Notes: generated by a model not told the origin, from the sequence alone. Shown: positions 8,922-17,561, counted from the stretch's first letter. The stretch is DNA of 43,483 bases from an uncultured Clostridia bacterium (GCA_944393125.1 CALXZB010000009.1:1-43483), one strand, 5' to 3'. Numbers and translations are program-made.

Positions 8922-9393
8922 TAACGGTTATACTACCACAAATACAGATATTAATTGATTTTATACTTATATTAAAATATTTTTATATAAGTAACTCACT
9001 TCAAAATTTTGAATAAGCTAAACTTTCCTTATAACTTCTAATTTAATAAAATGAGCCTCTTTGGCCAAATCTATATTTATGTATTTTGAATAAATATCGA
9101 ATGTAACTGAAATAAGTTTAGGAATTATTAAAGTGTTTTACGGAAATAGTTCATTTTTAATGAAAGGGTGCCGTAAAACACTTTTAGAATTTCTTTACTT
9201 ATGTAAGGCACCGAGAAATTTATGAAAAATACATAAATATAGATTTTCCATGAACCTTCCTCATTTTATTAAACAAGAGTTTATACAGTTAAGTTTAGAT
9301 ATACAAAATTCTTTCGTTTTTACTTATATAAAAATATTTTTTATTAATGCCTAAAACATTATAACATCTGTATTTGTGGTAGTATAACCGATA
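8922..9393. repeat. ~470-bp segmented palindromic element (MITE-like or large structured RNA)
   Basis: The feoB-methyltransferase gap (8897-9506) has no gene but folds on itself around one centre near 9157. Perfectly pairing blocks are 8926-8949 with 9366-9389 (24 bp), 8975-8994 with 9320-9339 (20 bp), 9042-9055 with 9260-9273 (14 bp), 9067-9087 with 9226-9246 (21 bp), 9130-9143 with 9171-9184 (14 bp) and TTCAT 9150-9154 with ATGAA 9160-9164. All share the same midpoint to within a base, so the arms are equal in length. The stretches between blocks are diverged. There is no transposase ORF and no convincing target-site duplication. It could be a MITE with very long inverted arms or a transcribed, structured RNA. 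Confidence 0.8.
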
Positions 9394-9418
9394 AAAAGAT
9401 TAAACAATAACAGTTTAG

Positions 9419-9459
9419 GAATTACTTTATGCAAAAGTATAGAGTAATTCTATTTTTTA
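9419..9459. terminator. Intrinsic terminator, probably bidirectional
   Basis: GAATTACTTTAT (9419-9430) pairs with ATAGAGTAATTC (9439-9450) around GCAAAAGT and is followed by TATTTTTTA. It lies after the palindromic element and may be the original feoB terminator, displaced by insertion of the element. Confidence 0.75.
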
Positions 9460-9506
9460 TGCTATTATAATAAAAGCAAACAAATTATTATAAGGAGGAA
9501 CAATCT

Positions 9507-10394
9507 ATGCAAATTCCAGAATTTTTAAAAGAAATGTTAATAAAACAATATGGAGAGGAAACAACAAATGATATAATAAATGGATATATAGAAGAAAGAC
9601 CAGTAACATTAAGAGTTAATACAATAAAAGCAGAAAAAGATAATATAAAAAAAGAATTACAAGAAGTAGGAATAGAAACAGAAGAAATTTCATGGTATAG
9701 TGATGCCTTAATAATAAAAAATGTTAGAGAGAATGAAATAAAAAAATTAAAAATATTTGAAAATGGTGAAATATATTTACAAAGTTTATCTTCAATGTTG
9801 CCACCAATTATATTAGAACCTAAAGCAGGTGAAAATATATTAGATATGACTGCGGCACCAGGAGGAAAAACAACACAAATAGCAACAATAACTCAAAATA
9901 AAGCATTTATAACAGCTTGTGAAAAAAATAAAATAAGAGCAGAAAGACTAAAATTTAATTTACAAAAACAAGGTGTTGGATGTGCAAATATAATGCAAGA
10001 AGATGCAAGAAGATTAAGCGACTTTTTCTCATTTGATAAAATTTTACTAGATGCACCATGTAGTGGAAGTGGAACAATGAATGTATTTGAAAAAAGCTTT
10101 AGCAAAGAATTAATTGAGAGAAGCTCAAAAGTTCAAGAGGAACTATTAACTAAAGCACTTAAAATATTAAAGCCAGGAGGTGAAATGGTATATTCAACTT
10201 GTTCTATATTAGAACAAGAAAATGAAAAAATACTAAAAAAAGTTCTATCAAAATTTAATGCGGAAATTATTCCAATTCAGTTATTTGAAGAAATACCTGT
10301 ATTACCAGTAACAATGACTGGAACATTATGTGTACGCCCAACAAAATTATATGAAGGATTTTTTGTGGCAAAAATTAGAAAAAACAGATGTTAG
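9507..10394 (+). CDS. RsmB/NOP2-family RNA m5C methyltransferase
   Basis: 295 aa. It is an S-adenosylmethionine-dependent RNA cytosine-5 methyltransferase of the RsmB/RsmF/NOP group. The SAM-binding loop LDMTAAPGGKTTQIA, the motif IV catalytic DAPCSGSGTM and the motif VI YSTCSILEQEN are all present. These supply the two conserved cysteines of the family. The N-terminus has RPVTLRVNTIKA, the usual PUA-less N1-like domain. At under 300 aa it is a short form lacking both the NusB-like domain of RsmB and the long C-terminal extension of RsmF. AAGGAGGAACAATCT precedes the ATG. The target position on rRNA or tRNA cannot be told. Confidence 0.9.
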   Translation: MQIPEFLKEMLIKQYGEETTNDIINGYIEERPVTLRVNTIKAEKDNIKKELQEVGIETEEISWYSDALIIKNVRENEIKKLKIFENGEIYLQSLSSMLPPIILEPKAGENILDMTAAPGGKTTQIATITQNKAFITACEKNKIRAERLKFNLQKQGVGCANIMQEDARRLSDFFSFDKILLDAPCSGSGTMNVFEKSFSKELIERSSKVQEELLTKALKILKPGGEMVYSTCSILEQENEKILKKVLSKFNAEIIPIQLFEEIPVLPVTMTGTLCVRPTKLYEGFFVAKIRKNRC

Positions 10395-10396
10395 CC

Positions 10397-10442
10397 TTGA
10401 CAAACATATACATATATATTATAATGTTAACCATAGTTAACA
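10397..10442 (+). promoter_or_regulatory. Consensus promoter and palindromic operator of the suf operon
   Basis: TTGACA (10397-10402), exactly 17 bases, TATAAT (10420-10425): a full sigma-A consensus. The palindrome TGTTAACCATAGTTAACA (10425-10442) starts at the -10 box and covers the predicted transcription start. A protein bound there would block initiation. Its position just before a DtxR-like gene suggests autoregulation of the regulator-sufC-sufB operon (inference). Confidence 0.75.
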
Positions 10443-10457
10443 AATAAGGAGAAAACA

Positions 10458-10916
10458 ATGATTTCGAAAGCATTAGAAGAATATTTAAAAACAATGTATG
10501 TTCTGAAAAAACAAAACGGCAATATAAGAGTAACAGATATTGCAAATAAAATGCAATGCACTAAACCAAGTGTAAATAAAGCATTAAATAATTTAAAAGA
10601 AGAGGAACTAATAAATTATGAAACATATGGGGCAATAGAACTAACAGAAAAAGGAGAAGACTTAGCTAAAAAGATATTAGAAGCATATGATATAATTTAT
10701 GTTTTTTTCAAAGATGTTTTGAATTTAGAAGATGATACTGCTAAAAAAGAAGCAGAAAAAGTTAAATCTTCAATAGATGATGAAACAATAAATAAATTAG
10801 CTAAATATGTTCATAAAGTACTAGGATTAAGAAATTTAAACTGTAATTATGACATAAACAAAGAAAAATGTAGAAGTTGTATAAAAAGAACAACAAAAAT
10901 TAACAATATATTATAA
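10458..10916 (+). CDS. DtxR/MntR-family regulator with altered sensor site
   Basis: 152 aa. The N-terminal winged helix of the DtxR family is clear: LEEYLKTMYVL, IRVTDIANKMQCTKPSVNKAL, ITxxG-like ELTEKGEDLA. The dimerisation helices follow (DDTAKKEAEKVKSSIDDETI). Aligned by eye to typical clostridial DtxR/MntR proteins, the metal ligands of the sensor site appear replaced. The His after helix 4 is Tyr77, and the C..EH motif (as in DACRIEH) reads E100, K103, S104. Instead the C-terminus carries C129, C138 and C141 (CNYDINKEKCRSC), besides C34 in the HTH. It lies at the head of sufC-sufB. I infer an Fe-S- or iron-responsive repressor of this operon; the ligand is not proven. Confidence 0.8.
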   Translation: MISKALEEYLKTMYVLKKQNGNIRVTDIANKMQCTKPSVNKALNNLKEEELINYETYGAIELTEKGEDLAKKILEAYDIIYVFFKDVLNLEDDTAKKEAEKVKSSIDDETINKLAKYVHKVLGLRNLNCNYDINKEKCRSCIKRTTKINNIL

Positions 10917-10946
10917 TAAAATAAGCAAATTAGGAGTAGTAAAAAG

Positions 10947-11654
10947 ATGTTAGAATTAAAAAATATATGTTTTGAAAGAGACAATAAAAAAATATTAGAT
11001 AATATAAACTTAAAAATAGATACAGATAAATTTGTAGTAATAACAGGACCAAATGGGTCAGGAAAATCTACATTGGCAAAAATTATTATGGGAATTGAGA
11101 AACCAGATTCAGGAAAAATATATTTAGAAGGTAAAGATATTACAGAAATGCCAATAAACGAAAGAGCAAAACTAGGAATAGCATTTGCATTTCAACAGCC
11201 AATTAGATTCAAAGGAATTACTGTATTTGATTTGCTAAAATTATCCTCAGAAAAAGAAATTAATAAAGCAGAAGCTTGTGACATTTTATCAAAAGTAGGA
11301 CTATGTGCAAAAGAATATGTTGATAGAGAAATAAATGGTTCTTTATCAGGAGGAGAACTTAAAAGAATTGAGATAGCAACTGTTGCTGTTAGAAATTCTA
11401 AATTTACAATTTTTGATGAACCAGAAGCAGGAATAGACTTATGGAGTTTTCAAAGTTTAATTAAAATATTTGAAGATATGAGAAAAATAGTAAAAGGTAC
11501 AACACTAATAATTTCTCACCAAGAAAGAATTTTAAATATTGCAGATGAGGTAATCCTAATGAAACAAGGAAAAATAGAAAAAATTGGAAACAAGGAACAG
11601 TTGTTAGGAGAAATTACTGGTAAACCTTTATGCTGTAAATTAGGAGTGAACTAA
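10947..11654 (+). CDS. sufC: SufC-type ABC ATPase (SmsC), Fe-S cluster assembly
   Basis: 235-aa soluble ABC ATPase: Walker A GPNGSGKST, Q-loop FAFQQP, signature NGSLSGGELKR, Walker B FTIFDEPEAGID (the EPEAGID form is typical of SufC) and H-loop IISHQ. SufC forms a complex with SufB/SufD scaffold subunits and uses ATP to drive Fe-S cluster assembly in the cytoplasm. At the C-terminus ITGKPLCCKLG adds a Cys pair. The gene sits between the DtxR-like regulator and the scaffold gene, 3 bases before the latter. No sufS, sufU or sufD follows, so this is a minimal SmsCB-like system, known in methanogens and anaerobic bacteria. Confidence 0.9.
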   Translation: MLELKNICFERDNKKILDNINLKIDTDKFVVITGPNGSGKSTLAKIIMGIEKPDSGKIYLEGKDITEMPINERAKLGIAFAFQQPIRFKGITVFDLLKLSSEKEINKAEACDILSKVGLCAKEYVDREINGSLSGGELKRIEIATVAVRNSKFTIFDEPEAGIDLWSFQSLIKIFEDMRKIVKGTTLIISHQERILNIADEVILMKQGKIEKIGNKEQLLGEITGKPLCCKLGVN

Positions 11655-11657
11655 ATA

Positions 11658-12578
11658 ATGGATAATATAGATACAAATTTATTAAAAGAAATAACAGGAA
11701 TAGAAAATAGTGAATTTAAAGGAGCATATAATATTCGAAAAGACGGACAATCAGTTCAAAGACAAGTAACGGAAAACATAAATATTGTAACAAAAAAAGA
11801 TGTTTCTGGAATAGATATATATGTAAAAGAAAATACAAAATTTGAAATTGTGCATATACCTGTAATTATTACACAAAGTGGAATGAAAGATGTGGTATAT
11901 AATGATTTTTATATAGGAGAAAATGCAAATGTTGTAATTATAGCTGGTTGCGGAATTCATAATGATCATCATAAAGATTCACAACATGATGGAATACATC
12001 GTTTCTTCTTAGAAAAAGGTGCAAAAGTAAAATATATAGAAAAACATTATGGAGAAGGAGATGGAACAGGTAAAAGAATACTAAATCCAATAACAGAAGT
12101 ACATTTAAAAGAAAATGCTATAATGAATATGGATTCAGTTCAAATAAAAGGAGTGGACTCAACAATAAGAACAACAAAAGGAGTAATAGGAAAAAATGCA
12201 AGTTTTGTTGTAACAGAAAAAATTATGACACATGGAGAACAATACGCAAAAACAGAATTTGAAGTTGAATTAAATGAAGAAAATTCAAGCACAAAAGTCA
12301 CTTCAAGGTCTGTAGCAACAGAAAACTCAAAACAAGAATTTTGTTCAAAAATAATAGGAAATACAAAATGTTTTGGACATGTAGAATGTGATGCAATTAT
12401 TAAAGATAATGCAAAGGTAATTGCTATACCAGAAATTCTTGCAAACAATGTAGAAGCAAATTTAATTCACGAAGCAGCAATTGGAAAAATAGCAGGAGAA
12501 CAGCTAACTAAATTAATGACATTAGGATTAACAGAAAAAGAAGCAGAAGAAGCTATAATAAATGGATTTTTAAAATAA
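11658..12578 (+). CDS. sufB: SufB/SufD-family Fe-S scaffold protein (SmsB)
   Basis: 306 aa, shorter than canonical SufB (about 465) because it is mainly the beta-helix core. Features are GCGIHNDHHKDSQHDGIH, a His-rich turn typical of the minimal form, then FLEKGAKVKYIEKHYGEGDG, GHVECDAIIKDNAKV and the family signature IHEAAIGKI. The Cys in VECDAI and the Glu in HEAAIG line up by eye with the cluster-assembly Cys and Glu of SufB. A single scaffold with one ATPase implies a homodimeric SufB2C2-type complex. It is followed 16 bases later by mnmA, linking Fe-S and sulfur-transfer functions. Confidence 0.88.
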   Translation: MDNIDTNLLKEITGIENSEFKGAYNIRKDGQSVQRQVTENINIVTKKDVSGIDIYVKENTKFEIVHIPVIITQSGMKDVVYNDFYIGENANVVIIAGCGIHNDHHKDSQHDGIHRFFLEKGAKVKYIEKHYGEGDGTGKRILNPITEVHLKENAIMNMDSVQIKGVDSTIRTTKGVIGKNASFVVTEKIMTHGEQYAKTEFEVELNEENSSTKVTSRSVATENSKQEFCSKIIGNTKCFGHVECDAIIKDNAKVIAIPEILANNVEANLIHEAAIGKIAGEQLTKLMTLGLTEKEAEEAIINGFLK

Positions 12579-12593
12579 AGGAATATAGAAAAA

Positions 12594-13646
12594 ATGGAAA
12601 ATAAAAAAGTATTATTAGGAATGAGTGGTGGAGTAGATAGTAGTGTATCTGCTTTACTATTACAAGAACAAGGATATGATGTAACTGGAATAACACTAGA
12701 ACTTTTTAATGCAAATAATAGTAATGAAAACAATACAAATATGGAAGTAAAAAAAATATGTGATTTTTTGAAAATCCCACATTATACATATAATTGTGAA
12801 GAACAATTTAAGAAACATGTAATAGATGATTTTATAGAATGCTATTCAAATTGTAGAACTCCAAATCCATGTATTGAATGTAATAAATATATGAAGTTTG
12901 GATATATGTGGGAAAAAGCCAAAGAATTAGGATGCGATTATATTGCAACAGGTCATTATGCTAAAACCGAATACAGTGAAAAATATAAAAGATGGGTATT
13001 AAAAAAATCTAATGTAGAGAGAAAAGATCAAAGTTATGTTTTGTGGAATATTCCAAAAGATTTAATTGAACATATAATATTCCCACTTGCAGAATTTGAA
13101 AATAAAGAACAAATAAGAGAGATTGCAAGAAAAAACAACTTAGATGTAGCTAATAAACCAGATAGTGAAGATATTTGTTTTATACCAGACGGAAATTATA
13201 AAAAATTTTTAGAAAATAATTCTAATATAAAGCCAAAAGTTGGAAATATAGTAAATAACAAAGGTGAAATACTAGGAAAACATACAGGATTGTATAATTA
13301 TACAATAGGGCAAAGAAAAGGATTAGGCATTTCATATTCATCACCACTATTTGTTATAGGTTTTAACCCAGAAAAAAATGAAGTAATAGTTGGAGAAGAA
13401 AGTGAATTATACCAAAAAGAAATATTAGTTACAAATATTAATTTATTGCTTATGGATGAAATTAGAGAACCAATACTAGTTGATGTAAAGACAAGATATT
13501 CATCTAAAGTAGCAAAAGCAAAAATAATGCAAAATGGTGATGAAATAAAAGTTATATTTGAAGAACCTCAAAGAGCAATAACACCAGGACAATCTGCTGT
13601 CTTTTATATTGAAGATATTGTACTTGGTGGAGGAAAAATAAAATAA
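12594..13646 (+). CDS. mnmA: tRNA-specific 2-thiouridylase MnmA
   Basis: 350 aa, normal length. The PP-loop SGGVDSSVSA at residues 10-19 activates U34 of tRNA(Lys, Glu, Gln) with ATP. The catalytic cysteines are the first in TPNPCIECNKYMKFG and the second in the region around DSEDICFIPDG. ATGHYAK, KDQSYVLW and the C-terminal beta-barrel with YTIGQRKGLGIS complete the family pattern. It needs a persulfide donor, and no cysteine desulfurase gene lies in the window. The ribosome site is weak (AAGGAATA). Confidence 0.95.
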   Translation: MENKKVLLGMSGGVDSSVSALLLQEQGYDVTGITLELFNANNSNENNTNMEVKKICDFLKIPHYTYNCEEQFKKHVIDDFIECYSNCRTPNPCIECNKYMKFGYMWEKAKELGCDYIATGHYAKTEYSEKYKRWVLKKSNVERKDQSYVLWNIPKDLIEHIIFPLAEFENKEQIREIARKNNLDVANKPDSEDICFIPDGNYKKFLENNSNIKPKVGNIVNNKGEILGKHTGLYNYTIGQRKGLGISYSSPLFVIGFNPEKNEVIVGEESELYQKEILVTNINLLLMDEIREPILVDVKTRYSSKVAKAKIMQNGDEIKVIFEEPQRAITPGQSAVFYIEDIVLGGGKIK

Positions 13647-13659
13647 GGAGAAATAAGTA

Positions 13660-14352
13660 ATGTTAGAAAATCAGTTTTCTAGAACAGAATTATTAATAGG
13701 AAAAGAAGGAGTAGAAAAATTACAACAAGCAAAAGTTGCGGTATTTGGAATAGGTGGAGTAGGTTCATTTGTTGTAGAAGGACTAGCAAGAGCTGGAATA
13801 GGGAATTTAATAATAGTAGATTATGATAAATATGATATAACTAATATTAATAGACAACTTGGAGCTTTACATTCTACAATTGGTAAATATAAAGTAGATG
13901 TAATGAAAGAAAGAATTTTAGATATTAATCCTAATACCATAGTAGAAGCATACAGACCAGATGAAATAGAAGGTGGAGAAACTAACATTATAGATTCTTC
14001 AATTACTTATATAGTAGATGCAATAGACACAATGGAAAACAAAATAAAATTGATAGAAAAAGCAAATTCTGAAAATATAAATATTATAACAGCAACTGGA
14101 GCTGGAAATAAATTAGACCCAACTAAATTTGAAATAGCAGACATTTATAAAACTTCTGTATGTCCTGTTTGCAGAATATTAAGAAAAGAATTAAAAAACA
14201 GAAATATAAAAAAACTAAAAGTTGTATATTCAAAAGAAGTGCCACAAAAAATAAGTCAAAATGGAAGTAAAACACTAGGAAGTATTTCTTTTGTTCCATC
14301 TGTTGCAGGATTAATAATTGCAGGGGAAGTTGTTAAAGATATTATTAAATAA
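13660..14352 (+). CDS. tcdA: tRNA threonylcarbamoyladenosine dehydratase (TcdA/ThiF family)
   Basis: 230 aa, an E1-like ATP-binding fold. The nucleotide loop is VFGIGGVGSFVVEGLARAG. ITNINRQLGALHSTIGK carries the family Arg and Gln, and VDAIDTMENKI follows. TSVCPVCRILRKEL takes the place of the usual crossover segment and adds two Cys. TcdA converts t6A37 of tRNAs to the cyclic ct6A form with ATP. Other ThiF-like sulfur-carrier adenylators are possible, but the N-terminal FSRTELLIGKEGVEKL and the NGSKTLGSISFVPSVAGL end are TcdA-like. The spacing of 13 bases from mnmA indicates one operon of tRNA-modifying enzymes. Confidence 0.87.
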   Translation: MLENQFSRTELLIGKEGVEKLQQAKVAVFGIGGVGSFVVEGLARAGIGNLIIVDYDKYDITNINRQLGALHSTIGKYKVDVMKERILDINPNTIVEAYRPDEIEGGETNIIDSSITYIVDAIDTMENKIKLIEKANSENINIITATGAGNKLDPTKFEIADIYKTSVCPVCRILRKELKNRNIKKLKVVYSKEVPQKISQNGSKTLGSISFVPSVAGLIIAGEVVKDIIK

Positions 14353-14365
14353 AGGAGTAATAAAA

Positions 14366-15142
14366 ATGCAAATACTTATAGGATTACTGATACCATTTTT
14401 AGGAACTACATTAGGTTCTGCTATGGTATTTTTACTAAAAAATAATATAAATAAATCAGTAGAAAAATTATTATTAGGCTTTGCTGGTGGTGTTATGATG
14501 GCTGCATCAGTATGGTCACTATTGATACCATCAATGGAAATGTCAGAACAACAAGGTAAAATAGCTTGGTTTGCACCTGCTATTGGCTTTTTATTAGGAA
14601 TAATATTTTTACTAGTGTTAGATAGTATAATACCTCATATTCATTTGGACAAGAAAAAACCAGAAGGAGTAAAAACAAAATTAAAAAATGCTACAATGCT
14701 AGTATTAGCAGTAACATTACACAATATACCAGAAGGAATGGCTGTTGGAGTAATATTTGCAGGAGCATTAATAGGAAATACTGGAATAACAATAGCAGGA
14801 GCTATTTCTCTAGCAATTGGAATAGCAATTCAAAATTTCCCAGAAGGTGCAATAATATCAATGCCATTAAAAAGTGAAGGAATTTCAAAAACACGAGCTT
14901 TTCTATATGGAACACTTTCTGGAATTGTTGAACCAATATCTGCATTAATTACTATTGCTATAACAGAGTCAATTGTTCCAATACTTCCATATATATTGGC
15001 ATTTTCAGCAGGAGCAATGGTTTATGTAGTTATAGAAGAATTAATACCAGAATCTCAAATTGGTGAACATTCAAATATAGGAACAGTTGGAGTAGCTTTA
15101 GGATTTGTTATAATGATGATTCTAGACACAGCACTAGGATAA
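14366..15142 (+). CDS. ZIP family divalent metal transporter
   Basis: 258 aa, polytopic with about eight hydrophobic segments. The two ZIP metal-binding helices carry HNIPEGMAVGV and QNFPEGAIISMPL; in the second the first His is replaced by Gln, as in many bacterial homologues. A His/Lys-rich cytoplasmic loop (PHIHLDKKKPEG) precedes helix 4. An earlier in-frame start at 14318 lies inside tcdA, whereas AAAGGAGTAATAAAA directly precedes ATG 14366, so that start is used. Probable role: uptake of Zn(II), Fe(II) or Mn(II), which fits the metal theme of this stretch. It is the last gene of the suf/mnmA/tcdA run. Confidence 0.9.
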   Translation: MQILIGLLIPFLGTTLGSAMVFLLKNNINKSVEKLLLGFAGGVMMAASVWSLLIPSMEMSEQQGKIAWFAPAIGFLLGIIFLLVLDSIIPHIHLDKKKPEGVKTKLKNATMLVLAVTLHNIPEGMAVGVIFAGALIGNTGITIAGAISLAIGIAIQNFPEGAIISMPLKSEGISKTRAFLYGTLSGIVEPISALITIAITESIVPILPYILAFSAGAMVYVVIEELIPESQIGEHSNIGTVGVALGFVIMMILDTALG

Positions 15143-15171
15143 AAATTAAAATCCAATAAAATTTCAAAACA

Positions 15172-15201
15172 TTGACAAAACAAGCTATATCAGTATATAA
15201 T
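15172..15201 (+). promoter_or_regulatory. Promoter of cysS
   Basis: TTGACA (15172-15177), 18 bases, TATAAT (15196-15201). Only about 15-20 nt separate the likely transcription start from the initiation codon, so no T-box or riboswitch can fit. Confidence 0.75.
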
Positions 15202-15224
15202 ATAGAAATTAAGAGGTGATTATT

Positions 15225-16688
15225 TTGAAAATATATAATTCGATGACAGGCAAAAAAGAAGAATTTATACCAATAGATGGAAATAATGTAAAAATGTATG
15301 CATGTGGTGTAACTGTATATGATTTAAGTCATATAGGTCATGCTAGGCAAGCAATAGTATATGCAATGATTGCAGATTACTTAAGATTCAGAGGCTATAA
15401 TGTTAAATATGTAAGAAACTATACAGATGTGGATGATAAAATAATAAAAAGAGCAAATGAACTTGGAAAAAATGCATTAGATTTTTCTAAAGAGCAAATA
15501 GCTGAGACTGAAAAAGACATGGCAGATTTACATATAACAGATGCAGATGTAAAAACAAAAGCATCTGAATATATAAATGAAATAATTAAGTTTATAGAAA
15601 AGCTAATAGAAAAAGGAAGTGCTTATGTAGCACCAAATGGAGATGTATATTATAGAGTAAGAAAATTTAATGAATACGGAAAACTTTCACACAGAAAAGT
15701 AGATGATTTATTAAATGGTGTAAGAGTAGAAGTAGAAGAAGGCAAAGAAGACCCACTTGATTTTGCATTATGGAAGTCTACAAAACCGGGTGAAATATAC
15801 TGGGAATCTCCTTGGGGAAAAGGTAGACCAGGTTGGCATATAGAGTGTTCTGTAATGGCATTAAATAATTTAGGAGAAACTATAGATATTCATGGAGGTG
15901 GAAGGGATTTAGTATTTCCACATCATGAAAATGAAATAGCCCAAAGTGAAGCATTTACAGGAAAAACATTTGCTAAATATTGGTCACATTGTGGATTAAT
16001 AAAAATTAATGGTGAAAAAATGAGTAAATCATTAGGAAACTCATTAACAATAAGAGATGCATTAAAAATGTATAATTATGAAGTATTAAAATATGTTATG
16101 CTTTCAAAACATTATGCATCAGATGTTGACATTTTAGATAAAGATTATCAATTAGCTGAAAGCCATATGTATTATTTTTATAATACAATTATTAAAATGC
16201 AAGAATTTATAGATATGTATAATGGAAATAAAGATGGAGAAAAAGTTGAAGATGATATTTCTAATGAAATAAGAGAAAAATTTATAGAAGTTATGGATGA
16301 TGATTTTAATACTACATCTGCAATAGCTCAATTACATATTTATTTTAAATATATAAATAATTTATTTAAAATTGCTAAAAAGAATAATAGACAACAAATT
16401 GCTAATACACTTGCTAAGATTCTAGAAGAAATAAAAGAAGTATATGGTGTTTTAGGTTTTTTCAAACAAGAACCAAAAAGGTTTGTCCAAGAAATGAAAG
16501 AAAAATATTTAAAGAAAATAGGACTTGAAACAACTTATATTTTAGATGAAATTTCAAAAAGGTCTGAAGCTAAAAAGAGTAAAGACTTTGAGTTAGCAGA
16601 TAAAATTAGGAATGAACTTGATGAAAAAGGAATAATTTTAAATGATACTGTTAATGAAACAGTATGGGATATAAAAGCATTATATTAA
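15225..16688 (+). CDS. cysS: Cysteinyl-tRNA synthetase
   Basis: 487 aa, class I synthetase that charges tRNA(Cys). YACGVTVYDLSHIGHAR contains the zinc Cys and HIGH motif. IECSVMAL and FPHHENEIAQ give the other zinc ligands, and KMSKSLGNSLT is the KMSKS loop. The C-terminal helical domain (AEKSKDFELADKIR-like ARRSKDxxxADxIR) is present. The frame is open from a GTG at 15216, but that GTG is part of the ribosome site AGAGGTGAT. TTG 15225 lies at the right distance and gives the normal N-terminus MKIYNSMTGKKEEF. Confidence 0.95.
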   Translation: MKIYNSMTGKKEEFIPIDGNNVKMYACGVTVYDLSHIGHARQAIVYAMIADYLRFRGYNVKYVRNYTDVDDKIIKRANELGKNALDFSKEQIAETEKDMADLHITDADVKTKASEYINEIIKFIEKLIEKGSAYVAPNGDVYYRVRKFNEYGKLSHRKVDDLLNGVRVEVEEGKEDPLDFALWKSTKPGEIYWESPWGKGRPGWHIECSVMALNNLGETIDIHGGGRDLVFPHHENEIAQSEAFTGKTFAKYWSHCGLIKINGEKMSKSLGNSLTIRDALKMYNYEVLKYVMLSKHYASDVDILDKDYQLAESHMYYFYNTIIKMQEFIDMYNGNKDGEKVEDDISNEIREKFIEVMDDDFNTTSAIAQLHIYFKYINNLFKIAKKNNRQQIANTLAKILEEIKEVYGVLGFFKQEPKRFVQEMKEKYLKKIGLETTYILDEISKRSEAKKSKDFELADKIRNELDEKGIILNDTVNETVWDIKALY

Positions 16689-16693
16689 TAAAA

Positions 16694-16722
16694 GTAACCA
16701 GTTTTATAATACTGGTTATTTT
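16694..16722 (+). terminator. Terminator of cysS
   Basis: GTAACCAGT and ACTGGTTAT pair around TTTATAAT, followed by TTTTTG. Confidence 0.8.
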
Positions 16723-16758
16723 TGTTGTAAAAAAGCATTAAATTTTCTTACAGAAGCC

Positions 16759-16787
16759 TAGACAAAAAAATATCAAAATGGTATACT
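16759..16787 (+). promoter_or_regulatory. Promoter of the surface O-acetylation operon
   Basis: TAGACA (16759-16764), 17 bases, TATACT (16782-16787). About 140 nt of untranslated leader follows before ATG 16936. I see no convincing riboswitch in it; a 13-codon ATG frame at 16820 has no ribosome site at a working distance. Confidence 0.6.
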
Positions 16788-16935
16788 AAAAAAGGAGAAA
16801 ACAAAAAACAAAAATATAATGTATAGAAATTATATAGATGTGTGCAAAGGTAAAAAATAAAAGCTAAACCCTAAAAATACGAAAGAAATATGAAGTTTCT
16901 ATATATTAGGAACAATTTTGAAAGGAGAAAAAACA

Positions 16936-17541
16936 ATGAATAAAATAGTAAAAATAGTAATTGCAATAATAGTTGCAATAGTAATAATAATGGGGGTAAA
17001 TCTATTTAGAAAATCAAGCCCAAAACAAGAATCAAATTTGAATATTAACAATAATGATGACTTAGTAAGTTTAATAAACCAAATATATGAAGGCGTTACA
17101 ATAGAAATGCCAAAATTACAAACACAAGCATTAGATGTAACTGATGCTAATATGGTAAAAACATTTACAGGATTAGATAGTACTGAAAATATTGAAAACT
17201 TAGTAGTATCAGAACCATTAATGTCATCACAAGCATATTCATTAGTACTTGTAAAAGTAAAAGATGGAGCAAATATTAATGATATGGCAAAATCAATGAA
17301 TGAAAACATTGATGTGAGAAAATGGATATGTGTTTCAGCAGAAAAAGTATATACAGCAACAAGTGGAAATGTAATTTGTCTTGTAATGACAAATGCAGAT
17401 ACAGCAAAAGTTGTTTACGATAGTTTCAAAGCAATTGCTGGAGGAATAGAAAAAGAATATGAAAGAACTGTTGAAGAACCAGTATTCCCAACAGAGGAAA
17501 CAGAAATACCTGAAGATGTAACATCAGATCCAACAGTATAA
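16936..17541 (+). CDS. Membrane-anchored DUF4358-like protein
   Basis: 201 aa. The N-terminus MNKIVKIVIAIIVAIVIIMG is one transmembrane anchor without a lipobox. The extracytoplasmic part contains LVSLINQIYEGVTIEMPKL, a central strand-helix domain with SEPLMSSQAYSLVLVKVKDG and VRKWICVSAEKVY, then NVICLVMTNADTAKVVYDSF and an acidic Pro/Thr/Glu tail. This order resembles DUF4358 proteins, which I know as clostridial proteins often found next to MBOAT and DHHW genes, exactly as here. AAAGGAG before ATG 16936 fixes the start; the in-frame codon at 16918 has none. The function is not established. Confidence 0.7.
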   Translation: MNKIVKIVIAIIVAIVIIMGVNLFRKSSPKQESNLNINNNDDLVSLINQIYEGVTIEMPKLQTQALDVTDANMVKTFTGLDSTENIENLVVSEPLMSSQAYSLVLVKVKDGANINDMAKSMNENIDVRKWICVSAEKVYTATSGNVICLVMTNADTAKVVYDSFKAIAGGIEKEYERTVEEPVFPTEETEIPEDVTSDPTV

Positions 17542-17561
17542 ATATCAAAAATAAATAATAT

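Noticed and set aside
15142..15224. Possible T-box or riboswitch in front of cysS
   Set aside because: The consensus promoter leaves only about 15-20 nt of leader, too short for either.
16788..16935. 13-codon leader peptide in the DUF4358-like gene's 5' region
   Set aside because: The nearest AAAGGAG is over 20 bases from its ATG, and the codons show no regulatory pattern.
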